The notes under the pieces: model-generated
Seen by the model: only the letters and a program-made list of their open reading frames with translations
Databases searched by the model: none
What the model was told of the DNA's origin: nothing
Translations under genes and position numbers: made by a program
In this document: piece by piece, positions 18,830 through 26,607 of the stretch
How positions within the stretch are numbered: the stretch's first letter is position 1
How the letters are laid out: each line of letters starts with the position of its first letter
Assembly: GCF_030159795.1 (NCBI RefSeq)
Contig: NZ_BSND01000005.1
Coordinates: 735,893 to 799,892 of the forward strand
Reading direction: 5' to 3'
Length of the DNA: 64,000 nucleotides
DNA from: Methylophaga thalassica
GTDB lineage: Bacteria > Pseudomonadota > Gammaproteobacteria > Nitrosococcales > Methylophagaceae

Positions 18830-19738
18830 ATGAGTGAATCAAACTTACCCGATTATCGCATTCAGTCAGAGGCTGTCCGGGATCGTTTCGCCCGCATCAA
18901 AAAGCGTCCGGTGACGATGGAAGTTGCTGGATTAAGCAAAACATTCCAAAGCCGACATGGCACTGTTACTGCCCTGAAAGACATTAACCTGACTATCCAT
19001 AAACGTGAATTCGTCTGCGTCATAGGACCATCAGGCTGTGGTAAATCGACTTTAATTCGAATTCTGGCGGGCCTTGAACAAGCCACCGAAGGCGAAGTAA
19101 GACTGGATGGAAAAGTGGTTGATAAACCGGGGCCAGAGCGAGGCATGGTATTCCAGGGTTACACTTTATTCCCATGGCTAACCGTCAAGAAAAACATCAT
19201 GTTTGGTCTGATTGAGTCTGGCTATGACAAAGGCACGGCAGAAGCGGAAGCCAGACAGTGGATCGAGTTAATTGGCTTGTCACGCTTTGAAAACAGTTAT
19301 CCACATCAACTCTCTGGCGGTATGAAACAACGGGTGGCCATTGCCAGAGCATTAGCCAATAAACCCAAAGTGCTGTTGATGGATGAGCCCTTTGGTGCAC
19401 TTGATGCACAAACACGCAGCAAAATGCAGGCTTACCTGATGGAGATATGGAAAAACATCGATGTCACGGTGTTTTTTATCACCCATGATTTAGATGAAGC
19501 CATTTACTTGGCTGATCGCATTCTGGTGCTGAAAGCGAATCCAGGCGAAGTACAAGAAGTCATTGAAGTCGCCGTTCCACAACCGAGGCATCCGGAACAA
19601 TTTTTATCCCCTGAATTTATCGCTACCAAAAAACGCCTGGAAGAACTGATTCATCCTCCCAAACAGGATGATGATGACGATCATCTGAATCTTGTGCGAA
19701 TGGTGCCGGTAAATGATGAAGTTGGGAGTGTTTTCTAA
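18830..19738 (+). CDS. ABC transporter ATP-binding protein
   Basis: This is the cytoplasmic ATPase of the importer, 302 residues. Walker A is GPSGCGKST (about residue 67), the Q-loop follows in [14 protein letters not shown], the signature is [15 protein letters not shown], Walker B is [12 protein letters not shown], and the H-loop is [10 protein letters not shown]. About 30 residues precede the usual start of the domain, and the tail carries an acidic run (DDDDD). It belongs with the nitrate/taurine group (NrtD, TauB, SsuB). AGGAG precedes the ATG, and its stop overlaps the next start (TAATG). Confidence 0.92.
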   Translation: MSESNLPDYRIQSEAVRDRFARIKKRPVTMEVAGLSKTFQSRHGTVTALKDINLTIHKREFVCVIGPSGCGKSTLIRILAGLEQATEGEVRLDGKVVDKPGPERGMVFQGYTLFPWLTVKKNIMFGLIESGYDKGTAEAEARQWIELIGLSRFENSYPHQLSGGMKQRVAIARALANKPKVLLMDEPFGALDAQTRSKMQAYLMEIWKNIDVTVFFITHDLDEAIYLADRILVLKANPGEVQEVIEVAVPQPRHPEQFLSPEFIATKKRLEELIHPPKQDDDDDHLNLVRMVPVNDEVGSVF

Positions 19739-20502
19739 TGTATGAATTAGCACAAATGACCTGGGAAGAAGTCGCAGAAGCTGTCAAAAGTGGCGTGGAT
19801 ACGGCTTTACTTCCAGTTGGCGCAACTGAACAGCATGGACCACATATGGGTTGCGGTATGGACTCAGCCATTGCTGACACCTTGTGTAAAGAAGTAGCAA
19901 AACAGACGCCTATCATTTTACTACCGACACAACCCTATGGTTGCTCAATCGGCCACTCAAAACGCTGGCCCGGCACCATGGCGCTTAATCCTAAAACACT
20001 GATTGATGTTATTTCAGATATCGGTGATTGGGTGGCGTCTTCAGGTATTAAACGGTTGTTACTTATCAATGGCCATGTGACAAATGCTGCACCGCTTCGC
20101 TGTGCGCTGGAAATGCTCAGAGCACGTCATGACGACTTAATGATCGGCCTTGTGCATACCGCTCAAATTTCAGAACGGGTACGTAAAGCCCATCATGACG
20201 ATGCGGAAGACTGGCATGCCAATCAGGCTGAAACAGCCTTGATGATGGCTTTACATCCCGAGTTAGTGCGTGAGGATAAATTACTCGACGCTGACGATCC
20301 GGACCGAACCGATGGCTGCGTGTTCAGCCACCCTGTCAATCGCACCAGTTTAAATGGTGTGACAGGCAAACCATCCACAGCAACTAAAGCGGATGGTGAA
20401 GCACTTTTTTCATGGATGTGTGAAGACTTATCTCAACTGGTGATGAGAGCAATTAAGGAACAACCGCCGCTTGATCAAAGCTACCACCAGTCTCTCTTAT
20501 AA
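19738..20502 (+). CDS. Creatininase-family amidohydrolase
   Basis: This is a metal-dependent cyclic-amide or amide hydrolase of the creatininase family, 254 residues. The metal ligands expected of the family are visible: PVGATEQHGPH (E31, H33), D42 in CGMDS, and the His of INGHVTN. The last motif is normally NGHGGN; here GG is replaced by VT. A further family motif, DWHANQAETALMMALHP, matches the HA-x3-ET pattern. Relatives hydrolyse creatinine, formylated pyrimidines or peptides, so the substrate is open. Its place between an importer and a glutamine-synthetase-like ligase suggests it releases an amine or ammonia from an imported compound (inference). It is translationally coupled to the ATPase gene. 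Confidence 0.85.
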   Translation: MYELAQMTWEEVAEAVKSGVDTALLPVGATEQHGPHMGCGMDSAIADTLCKEVAKQTPIILLPTQPYGCSIGHSKRWPGTMALNPKTLIDVISDIGDWVASSGIKRLLLINGHVTNAAPLRCALEMLRARHDDLMIGLVHTAQISERVRKAHHDDAEDWHANQAETALMMALHPELVREDKLLDADDPDRTDGCVFSHPVNRTSLNGVTGKPSTATKADGEALFSWMCEDLSQLVMRAIKEQPPLDQSYHQSLL

Positions 20503-20528
20503 ACCGTTAACCAAAGAAGGGTAATCTC

Positions 20529-21899
20529 ATGATTAACATCAAAACTGATGATGAAATCAAAAAAATACAAGAAGAGTTAAAAAGCAAAGGCGTGAAATAC
20601 TGCATGGGCACCTATGTGGATATCCACGGTGTTCCTAAAGGTAAAGTCGTGCCGCTCTCTCATTTACATCATATGGCGCATGGCTCAGAACTCTACACTG
20701 GTTATGCCGTGGATGGCTTGGGCCAACAACCTAATGACGATGAAATCGCTTCTGTGCCGGATCTTGATCACATCATTCAAATGCCATGGCAGCCTGAAAT
20801 AGCCTGGATGCCAGCCGATAATACGCTTTACAAAAAGCCGTATATGCTGAGTACTCGTGTGTTACTTAAGTCGGTACTCGAGCAAGCAAAAGAGCTGGGT
20901 TATGGCATGAATCTGGGTATTGAAGCAGAAGTTTATCTGGTGAAGAAAAATGCCGACGGGACTTTATCCGTTCCCGATCCTGATGACAAATTGAAAAAGC
21001 CATGTTACGACACTCGTGCTTTTTTAAGTAATTTCAGTTGGTTAGATAAAATGGCCACCAGCATTGACGATCTCGGTTGGGGACTTTATTCCTTCGATCA
21101 TGAAGATGCCAACGCTCAGTTCGAGTTCGATTTTAACTATGCTGATGCCGTTACCAGTTGCGACCGCTTTACTTTCTTGAAGATGATGGCAAAAGAATAT
21201 GCCAAACAGGAAGATCTGTTAGCCACATTCATGCCTAAACCTTTCTCGAACAAAACAGGCACGGGCGCCCACTTCAATATGTCGCTTTATGATCTGGAAA
21301 CAGGAGCCAATCTGTTCCAGTGCAAACCTGAAGAAGATGAGCATGGCTTGGGCTTAACCAAATTAGGTTATCAATTCATCGCCGGTGTTTTAAAACATGG
21401 TCCTGCTTTGTGTGCAGTGTTTGCCCCCACAGTGAATTCATACAAACGTTTGGTTCGCCAAGGTGATATGCCTTACTTCACTTGGGCACCGGTCTTTAAC
21501 TCATTTGGTTCAAATAACCGCACTAATTCGGTTCGCGTTCCTATGGGTGGTGGCCGTTGTGAATCTCGTAATGCGGATGGCGCTGTCAATCCATACCTTG
21601 CAGCTGCCTTAGTTTTAGCTGCTGGCCTGGAAGGCATTAAAGAAGGGCTTGATCCCGGCAAACCTCAGGAACGTAATCTGTATGAATTAACCGAAGCGGA
21701 GCGTGAAGAATTAGGTATTCAGTTCTTACCAAGAACGCTTGATGAAGCGATTCAGGCATTCGCTGCCGATCCCTTTGTAGAAGAAGTATTGGGTAGTGAG
21801 TTGAGAAACGAGTTTATTCGCTATAAACAAGCCGAGTGGAATGAATATCACACGGTGGTTAGCGCATGGGAAGTTGAACGCTACAGTCATTTATTTTAG
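20529..21899 (+). CDS. Glutamine-synthetase-family ligase (GlnT / gamma-glutamylmethylamide synthetase-like)
   Basis: This is an ATP-dependent glutamate-amine ligase of the GlnT group, 456 residues. Active-site motifs of the family are present: [33 protein letters not shown] (His), [17 protein letters not shown] and [14 protein letters not shown]. In the N-terminal ammonium-site loop the DGSSI of housekeeping GlnA is replaced by VDGLG, as expected for enzymes accepting substrates other than ammonium. A Tyr in NLYELTEAE sits where GlnA carries its adenylylated Tyr. Candidates are GlnT-type glutamine synthetase or gamma-glutamylmethylamide synthetase, the latter used in methylamine metabolism; the N-methylglutamate synthase and dehydrogenase genes are not in the window. 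It closes the sigma-54 operon. Confidence 0.85.
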   Translation: MINIKTDDEIKKIQEELKSKGVKYCMGTYVDIHGVPKGKVVPLSHLHHMAHGSELYTGYAVDGLGQQPNDDEIASVPDLDHIIQMPWQPEIAWMPADNTLYKKPYMLSTRVLLKSVLEQAKELGYGMNLGIEAEVYLVKKNADGTLSVPDPDDKLKKPCYDTRAFLSNFSWLDKMATSIDDLGWGLYSFDHEDANAQFEFDFNYADAVTSCDRFTFLKMMAKEYAKQEDLLATFMPKPFSNKTGTGAHFNMSLYDLETGANLFQCKPEEDEHGLGLTKLGYQFIAGVLKHGPALCAVFAPTVNSYKRLVRQGDMPYFTWAPVFNSFGSNNRTNSVRVPMGGGRCESRNADGAVNPYLAAALVLAAGLEGIKEGLDPGKPQERNLYELTEAEREELGIQFLPRTLDEAIQAFAADPFVEEVLGSELRNEFIRYKQAEWNEYHTVVSAWEVERYSHLF

Positions 21900-21910
21900 A
21901 CAGAGAAAGG

Positions 21911-21939
21911 TATCACCCCAGCCAAAAGCTGGGGTGATA
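21911..21939 (+). terminator. Hairpin after the ligase gene
   Basis: TATCACCCCAGC (21911-21922), loop CAAAA and GCTGGGGTGATA (21928-21939) form a perfect twelve-pair stem. No T run follows. GTGATA of its right arm can instead pair with TATCAC at 21946-21951, so two structures exclude each other. It may end the operon by a factor-assisted route or attenuate read-through into the NikR-like gene. Confidence 0.6.
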
Positions 21940-21967
21940 GCCTTATATCACTAAACAATAATGATGA

Positions 21968-21988
21968 CATACGCCAGGAGTTCGTATG
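21968..21988 (+). promoter_or_regulatory. Inverted repeat enclosing the ribosome site of the NikR-like gene
   Basis: CATACG (21968-21973) and CGTATG (21983-21988) are perfect inverted arms nine bases apart. The loop holds the Shine-Dalgarno AGGAG and the right arm includes the ATG start. As RNA it could hide the start codon; as DNA it carries GTATG/CATAC cores similar to NikR half-sites, but facing the opposite way from the operator at 16753. Either would allow autoregulation. Confidence 0.45.
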
Positions 21989-22435
21989 AGCAAAGAAAAA
22001 GTCAGCCGTATCAGCATATCCTTACCAGAAAGTCTGTTAGAAGGTTTGGATGAGATGGTCAGCAAGCGTGGTTTTGAAAGTCGCTCTCAAGCCATTTGTG
22101 ACATGATCAATTTACAAATTAATGAGCACCGTGCTCAACAAGGCGATACCGTGATGACGGGTACGGTTAATCTGGTTTATAACCATTCAGTCCCAGGTTT
22201 GCAAAAGCGCCTTCATGATCTCCAATACGAATATATTGATGAAGTGATTAGCAACCTCAATGTCAATTTAACCCATACCAACACACTGTCGGTCATTCTG
22301 GTACAAGGTCCAGCTAATCGCCTGAACATGATCGCTGACAAAATGATTACGCTACGTGGTGTTGTCTACGGCCGACTATTATTGAACGCCGATATTATTC
22401 CCCCGATCCACCCTCTACCGCCCAAACAAACTTAA
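21986..22435 (+). CDS. NikR-like ribbon-helix-helix regulator without nickel ligands
   Basis: This is a homologue of the nickel regulator NikR, 149 residues, with an N-terminal ribbon-helix-helix and a C-terminal ACT-like regulatory domain. The DNA-reading strand (SRISISL) matches E. coli RVTITL with Arg kept and Thr, Thr changed to Ser, Ser. Aligned without gaps over the regulatory domain, the four nickel ligands of E. coli NikR (H76, H87, H89, C95) become Y81, N92, N94 and T100. It should therefore not bind nickel in the known way and may sense another small molecule. An extra C-terminal tail (PPIHPLPPKQT) is present. It lies 86 bases after the ligase gene, and a NikR-type operator sits at the start of that operon. 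Calling it nikR would mislead. Confidence 0.85.
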   Translation: MSKEKVSRISISLPESLLEGLDEMVSKRGFESRSQAICDMINLQINEHRAQQGDTVMTGTVNLVYNHSVPGLQKRLHDLQYEYIDEVISNLNVNLTHTNTLSVILVQGPANRLNMIADKMITLRGVVYGRLLLNADIIPPIHPLPPKQT

Positions 22436-22519
22436 AGCTATTGTTACTCTCGTTGTCAGTTGACCGAATGCTATGGATTCAGTAGTTTTATATTTTGCAA
22501 TAAAATCACTGGCCAAAAC

Positions 22520-23149
22520 ATGACTGATACAAGCTTTCTCCCACCGCTCATCGCAGCGATTCAATCTGAAATTATTAACAATGAAGCAGAAATCTCCGCA
22601 CTGGATCGTGCAATAGGTGATGGTGACCATGTCACCAATCTGTTACGTGGACTTGAAGCTGTTGCTAAACTGAATGATGAACTGGTTCAGCTTGATTGGT
22701 CAGCCGCCTTGATGAAAATTGGCATGACACTCATGTCCACCATGGGCGGAGCCTCAGGTTCTTTACTCGGCTCAATGTTTGTCAGTATGGGAAAAGCGGC
22801 CAAAGAGCAGGAACTGGACCTAAATGGAATGACAACTATTTATTCGGCGGGTGTTGAATCCATAAAAGCCCGAGGCAAGGCCGATATCGGTGAAAAAACC
22901 ATGCTGGATACCCTGATTCCAGTCATGCAATCATTGCAAAGTGATGCCGAACAAAATGCAGATAAAACGACTGTTTTAAGCAATATTAAAACAGCCGCTA
23001 TACAAGGCATGCAATCGACCAAAGATATGCTGGCAACCAAAGGAAGAGCATCATTTTTGGGTGAGCGTGCCCGCGGCCACATAGACGCAGGCGCTCGTAC
23101 CTCTCAGTTAATTCTCTGTGTTATTGCTGACGAACTCAGCAAAATTTAA
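22520..23149 (+). CDS. dhaL: Dihydroxyacetone kinase subunit DhaL
   Basis: This is the nucleotide-binding subunit of dihydroxyacetone kinase, about 209 residues. The Mg-binding motif is AIGDGDHVTNLLRG, where Val replaces the usual Gly after DGDH. GGASGSLLGSMF and GRASFLGERARGHIDAGA match the family. I chose the ATG at 22520; the frame extends upstream to an in-frame ATG at 22460, but the extra 20 residues do not match the family. The partner dhaK is on the other strand and the two stop codons overlap by four bases, an unusual layout. No dhaM is here, so the phosphate donor (ATP or a PTS protein) is undecided. Confidence 0.88.
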   Translation: MTDTSFLPPLIAAIQSEIINNEAEISALDRAIGDGDHVTNLLRGLEAVAKLNDELVQLDWSAALMKIGMTLMSTMGGASGSLLGSMFVSMGKAAKEQELDLNGMTTIYSAGVESIKARGKADIGEKTMLDTLIPVMQSLQSDAEQNADKTTVLSNIKTAAIQGMQSTKDMLATKGRASFLGERARGHIDAGARTSQLILCVIADELSKI

Positions 23150-24132
23150 ATACCCCAACGCAATGCTGCAGTATGAACAGGCGCATCCCAATATTGCAGC
23201 ATTTCGTCATCCATCAGCGTTAAGGTAATTGAACAACCCGCCATATCCAGTGATGTAGTGTAATTTCCCACCAGTGATCGAACAATTTTTATACCACGCT
23301 CTTCAAAAAACTGTGCCGCCAAATCATAAACCAGATAAAGCTCCATTAATGGTGTCGCACCAAAACCATTGATATGCAGTAAAACGCGTTGATCTTTTGT
23401 TGGTTTTAACTCCTCATCAATCGCTTTAGCGAGTATCTGAACAAGATCATCAGCTGTAGTCAGGCTCATGACTTCTCTACCTCGTTCTCCATGGATGCCA
23501 ACGCCCATTTCGACTTCATTATCCGAGATATCAAATGTAGGCTGTCCTAACGCTGGCACGGTACAACTGGTCAAAGCCACTCCCATTGAGGCAGTTGAAT
23601 TGACGACTTTGTCACCAAGCTGTTTACAGGCAGCTAAATCTGCGCCGGCTTCTGCTGCAGCACCCACGATTTTTTCAACAATCAACGTGCCAGCCACACC
23701 TCGGCGTCCAGTACTATGATTCTTAGGTAAAGACACATCATCATTCACCAGAACCGTTTCGTGTGGACAATCCAACATTTCAGCGGCAATCTCAAAGTTC
23801 ATCACATCGCCAGCATAATTTTTAACGATAAATAAAACACCCGCGCCATTTTCCACTTCTTGTGCCGCCATCAGCATTTGGTCGGGTGTTGGAGAGGTAA
23901 ATACTTGCCCAGGACAAGCGGCATCTAACATGCCTTTTCCTACCAACCCAGTATGCAATGGTTCATGGCCAGCGCCACCGCCAGAGATTAAAGCCACTTT
24001 GTTTTCAGGCTTATTTTTTCGAGTGACATAATGGGGCTGATGATTGAGTTGAATAATATTGCTATGCGCTCTGGCAAAACCATTCAAACTTTCTTCAAGA
24101 ACACTTTCCACACCATTAATCAATTTTTTCAT
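23146..24132 (-). CDS. dhaK: Dihydroxyacetone kinase subunit DhaK
   Basis: This is the substrate-binding subunit that holds dihydroxyacetone covalently as a hemiaminal, 328 residues. Family motifs are SGGGAGHEPLHTG, FIVKNYAGDVMNF, DDVSL, GRRGVAGT and the substrate His in GVGIHGERG. AAGGAAG precedes the ATG. The HAD phosphatase gene lies 24 bases upstream on the same strand, so these two form an operon. In an RuMP methylotroph it could return free dihydroxyacetone to the triose phosphate pool (inference). Confidence 0.92.
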   Translation of the reverse strand: MKKLINGVESVLEESLNGFARAHSNIIQLNHQPHYVTRKNKPENKVALISGGGAGHEPLHTGLVGKGMLDAACPGQVFTSPTPDQMLMAAQEVENGAGVLFIVKNYAGDVMNFEIAAEMLDCPHETVLVNDDVSLPKNHSTGRRGVAGTLIVEKIVGAAAEAGADLAACKQLGDKVVNSTASMGVALTSCTVPALGQPTFDISDNEVEMGVGIHGERGREVMSLTTADDLVQILAKAIDEELKPTKDQRVLLHINGFGATPLMELYLVYDLAAQFFEERGIKIVRSLVGNYTTSLDMAGCSITLTLMDDEMLQYWDAPVHTAALRWGI

Positions 24133-24156
24133 CTCTCGCTTCCTTTTTTGTTTTCT

Positions 24157-25002
24157 TTAATTTTCCAGGGCTTTTGTTAATGCTGCCAAATCATCCAAAA
24201 TCCATGTTGGCTCATAATCAACCTGCTTAACATCCTCAGCCGAAGACACGCCGGTTAAAACCAGCACGCTACGGATTCCCGCATTAACGGCTCCCAGAAT
24301 ATCGGTATTAAGACGGTCACCAATGGCAATGGTGGTGTCTTTTGTCGTGCCTAAAATTTTTAATGCCTGTTCATACAAGATAGGTTCAGGCTTACCAATA
24401 GATATCGGTTTCACGCCGGTGACTGACTCCAGCGCTGCTAACACGCCACCATTACCCATCACTTCACCAAGCTCGGTAGGCAAAGTGGAGTCCGAATTTG
24501 TCGCATAAAAAGCAGCGCCTGCATTAATATTTAATGTCGCTGTTGCCAACTTATCCCACGTTAATGTGCGATCAAGTCCGGATACAACAATATCCGCTGT
24601 TCGACCCGTGATTCCTTTTTCAGGCTGGTCTACTTCATACAAATCGGTCAGTACAAAATCATTTTCCAATAAGGGTTGTTTTAACCCGTCTTCACCAATA
24701 ACAAATACACGTTTTTTATCAGCGGGTAAGTGTTCGCATAAATAACTTACCGTGGCCATACTGGAAGTCAGAATTTCCTTAGCCTCGACCTCAATATTCA
24801 TTGAGGATAATTTTTCGATATATTGCTGCTGAGTCAAACTGGCATTGTTCGTCGCTAATACAAAAGGTAGCTTCTTTTTCCTCAGTAACTGAAAAAAGTC
24901 CCCTAATCCGGGCATCGCTTTATTACCATGCCATAGCACCCCATCCATATCGATAATTAGACCAGCCACGTTATCTAAATAGACCGCAGATTCTGTATTC
25001 AA
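24157..25002 (-). CDS. HAD-superfamily phosphatase, NagD-like (subclass IIA)
   Basis: This is a haloacid-dehalogenase phosphatase of about 281 residues with a type IIA cap. Motif I is IIDMDGVLWHG, motif II is ATNNAS, and motifs III/IV are SIGKPEPILYEQA and IAIGDRLNTDILGA. The start is a TTG at 25002 preceded by GAGGA at six bases; an earlier in-frame TTG at 25017 has no such site. Relatives act on nucleotides, p-nitrophenyl phosphate, phosphoglycolate or glycerol 3-phosphate. Its operon with dhaK suggests a small sugar or triose phosphate, but the substrate is not settled by sequence. It is divergent from hps1. Confidence 0.82.
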   Translation of the reverse strand: MNTESAVYLDNVAGLIIDMDGVLWHGNKAMPGLGDFFQLLRKKKLPFVLATNNASLTQQQYIEKLSSMNIEVEAKEILTSSMATVSYLCEHLPADKKRVFVIGEDGLKQPLLENDFVLTDLYEVDQPEKGITGRTADIVVSGLDRTLTWDKLATATLNINAGAAFYATNSDSTLPTELGEVMGNGGVLAALESVTGVKPISIGKPEPILYEQALKILGTTKDTTIAIGDRLNTDILGAVNAGIRSVLVLTGVSSAEDVKQVDYEPTWILDDLAALTKALEN

Positions 25003-25106
25003 AATATATCCTCGCAACTATACAATCTGGTCACAGAGAGTCGCATACTGCAAATCATTGTGTCTAGTGATAAAAATGATGATAAATGTCGAGATTGAGT
25101 CAAAAA

Positions 25107-25136
25107 TTGACAGCATCTGTTGATCTGCTTTATAGT
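25107..25136 (+). promoter_or_regulatory. Promoter of the first hps gene
   Basis: TTGACA (25107-25112) and TATAGT (25131-25136) are 18 bases apart, close to consensus in both boxes. The predicted start is near 25143, leaving a leader of about 50 bases with a TAGGAG ribosome site. The second hps gene has a matching promoter (TTGACT-N17-TATAGT). Confidence 0.85.
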
Positions 25137-25195
25137 CTGCGAGCGTATTTTCAACGTAATAACTCATAAATTAAATTAATTAGGAGCATGTCAGC

Positions 25196-25837
25196 ATGGC
25201 AAAAGCACTTATTCAAATGGCACTGGATTCTCTGGATTTCGATCAAACAATCGCGCTTGCAGAGCAAGTTGCTCCTTACGTCGATATCTTAGAAATTGGT
25301 ACACCATGCATCAAGTACAACGGTCTTGAACTGGTTACTGCACTGAAAAGCAAATTCCCTAACAACCTGATCCTGGTTGACCTGAAAACAATGGACGCTG
25401 GTGAATACGAAGCAACTCCATTCTACGAAGCAGGTGCTGACATCTGTACAGTATTAGGTGTTTCTGACAAAGCGACAATGGGCGGCGTAATCAAAGCAGC
25501 TAACGCTAACAACGCTGAAGCTCAAATCGACTTAATCAGTGTTAAAGACAAAAAAGCAGTTGCAACTGAAGCAGCTCGTAACGGTGCTCAAATCATCGGT
25601 GTTCACACTGGTCTTGACGCTCAAGCAGCAGGTCAAACACCATTCGCTGATCTGAAAGACATCGCTAGCTTAAACTTAGGTGTTCGCATTTCAGTTGCTG
25701 GTGGTTTGAACAAAAACACTATTCAAGACACTGTTCGCGCTGGCGCGACAATTGTTGTTGTTGGTGCAGCAATCTACGGTGCGGATTCTCCAGCTGAAGC
25801 AGCTAAAGAATTACGTGCTTTAGTTGACGCAGCATAA
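25196..25837 (+). CDS. hxlA: 3-Hexulose-6-phosphate synthase, copy 1
   Basis: This enzyme fixes formaldehyde onto ribulose 5-phosphate to give hexulose 6-phosphate, the entry of the RuMP cycle. It is a 213-residue (beta/alpha)8 barrel of the orotidine-monophosphate-decarboxylase group. Motifs are MALDSLDF at the first strand, ILVDLKTMDAGEYE (the Asp-x-Lys-x3-Asp active site), IIGVHTGLDAQ and VAGGLNKNTI. The coding sequence is strongly biased to a few codons, as in very highly expressed genes. It is about 80% identical (by eye) to the copy at 27758. It has its own promoter and terminator. Confidence 0.95.
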   Translation: MAKALIQMALDSLDFDQTIALAEQVAPYVDILEIGTPCIKYNGLELVTALKSKFPNNLILVDLKTMDAGEYEATPFYEAGADICTVLGVSDKATMGGVIKAANANNAEAQIDLISVKDKKAVATEAARNGAQIIGVHTGLDAQAAGQTPFADLKDIASLNLGVRISVAGGLNKNTIQDTVRAGATIVVVGAAIYGADSPAEAAKELRALVDAA

Positions 25838-25867
25838 GCACTAGCATTGCGTTAAGCAGAAAATGAA

Positions 25868-25897
25868 ACGAGTGGTCGTTGACCACTCGTTTTTTTT
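25868..25897 (+). terminator. Terminator of hps copy 1
   Basis: ACGAGTGGTC (25868-25877), loop GTT and GACCACTCGT (25881-25890) form a perfect ten-pair stem followed by a run of T. Confidence 0.95.
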
Positions 25898-26148
25898 CAT
25901 GCTCACCTGATTAATTTATTAATTTAAATAATCAGGTAAGATAGTGGTTATTGGTCATTGATAATAATTATGATTTTAATTGACCAATCTCAAATTCAAA
26001 CGGATTAATCGTATTGCATGTCGACTTCTGGCATTTTTGCTTGAGTTTTTCCGACTTGCCACGATTAATCTAAAATAGTAATTTACCCGTTGCACCAACC
26101 TCGTTATGTTGGGCAGATGGGGTTAAAATGTAACAGGGGTATAATATT

Positions 26149-26463
26149 ATGAGTGATAAAGGTTTCTTTGCATCAGTTTGTGGATTTTTTAAAAGCCTGT
26201 TTTCATCAAGTCCTAGTTCTGCTCCAACCAGCAGCGCTAAGCAAAGCCCAGCAGCAAAAACAGCAAATGATGGTTTGACAGGTGTTGAACGCTATATCAG
26301 AAATCAAGCAAATAGCGGTTCAAAACTGACTGGTGTTGAAAAATATATTAGAAATAAAACCACATCTGTAAAAGTGTTAACAGGTGTTGAGCAATATATT
26401 CGTAATAAAGCACAAGCAAAACCAATGACAGGTGTTGAACGTTATATTCAAAACAAAGGTTAA
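26149..26463 (+). CDS. Small repeat protein with four TGVE-x-YI-x-N motifs
   Basis: This 104-residue protein belongs to no family I recognise. The N-terminus (about residues 5-18, FFASVCGFFKSLF) is a short amphipathic or hydrophobic stretch; residues 19-40 are Ser/Pro/Ala-rich and probably disordered. Four repeats follow at L43, L60, L77 and M93, a period of 17, 17 and 16 residues, each reading [LM]TGVExYI[RQ]N[KQ]. The repeats are basic outside the motif. It is a separate unit between hps copy 1 and tal, with a terminator on either side. The repeat-plus-linker layout resembles scaffold or linker proteins that bind an enzyme several times; that is only an inference. The four DNA copies differ at third codon positions, so selection has kept the protein motif. 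Confidence 0.8.
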   Translation: MSDKGFFASVCGFFKSLFSSSPSSAPTSSAKQSPAAKTANDGLTGVERYIRNQANSGSKLTGVEKYIRNKTTSVKVLTGVEQYIRNKAQAKPMTGVERYIQNKG

Positions 26464-26490
26464 ACCTGACTTTACACACTAAAGATTTAT

Positions 26491-26520
26491 GGCAAAGCCG
26501 GGCAACATCCCGGCTTTGCC
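26491..26520 (+). terminator. Hairpin after the repeat-protein gene
   Basis: GGCAAAGCCGGG (26491-26502), loop CAACAT and CCCGGCTTTGCC (26509-26520) form a perfect twelve-pair GC-rich stem. No T run follows. Confidence 0.7.
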
Positions 26521-26607
26521 GACATAATAACCAATAAAATCAACCATACAGTCAGCGTTAGATGCGATGGCTGTTAATTTTTAACTTAAAAATTAAAGGT
26601 ACGAAAC

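Noticed and set aside
25900..25990. Two AT-rich inverted repeats (ACCTGATTA/TAATCAGGT and ATTGGTCA/TGACCAAT) ahead of the repeat-protein gene
   Set aside because: The arms are real but the loops are long and AT-rich, and no promoter elements line up with them, so I do not assign a function.
26277..26463. CRISPR-like or tandem DNA repeat
   Set aside because: The repeats of the small protein are at the amino-acid level with third-position differences, at 48-51 base spacing, and in frame; not a CRISPR array.
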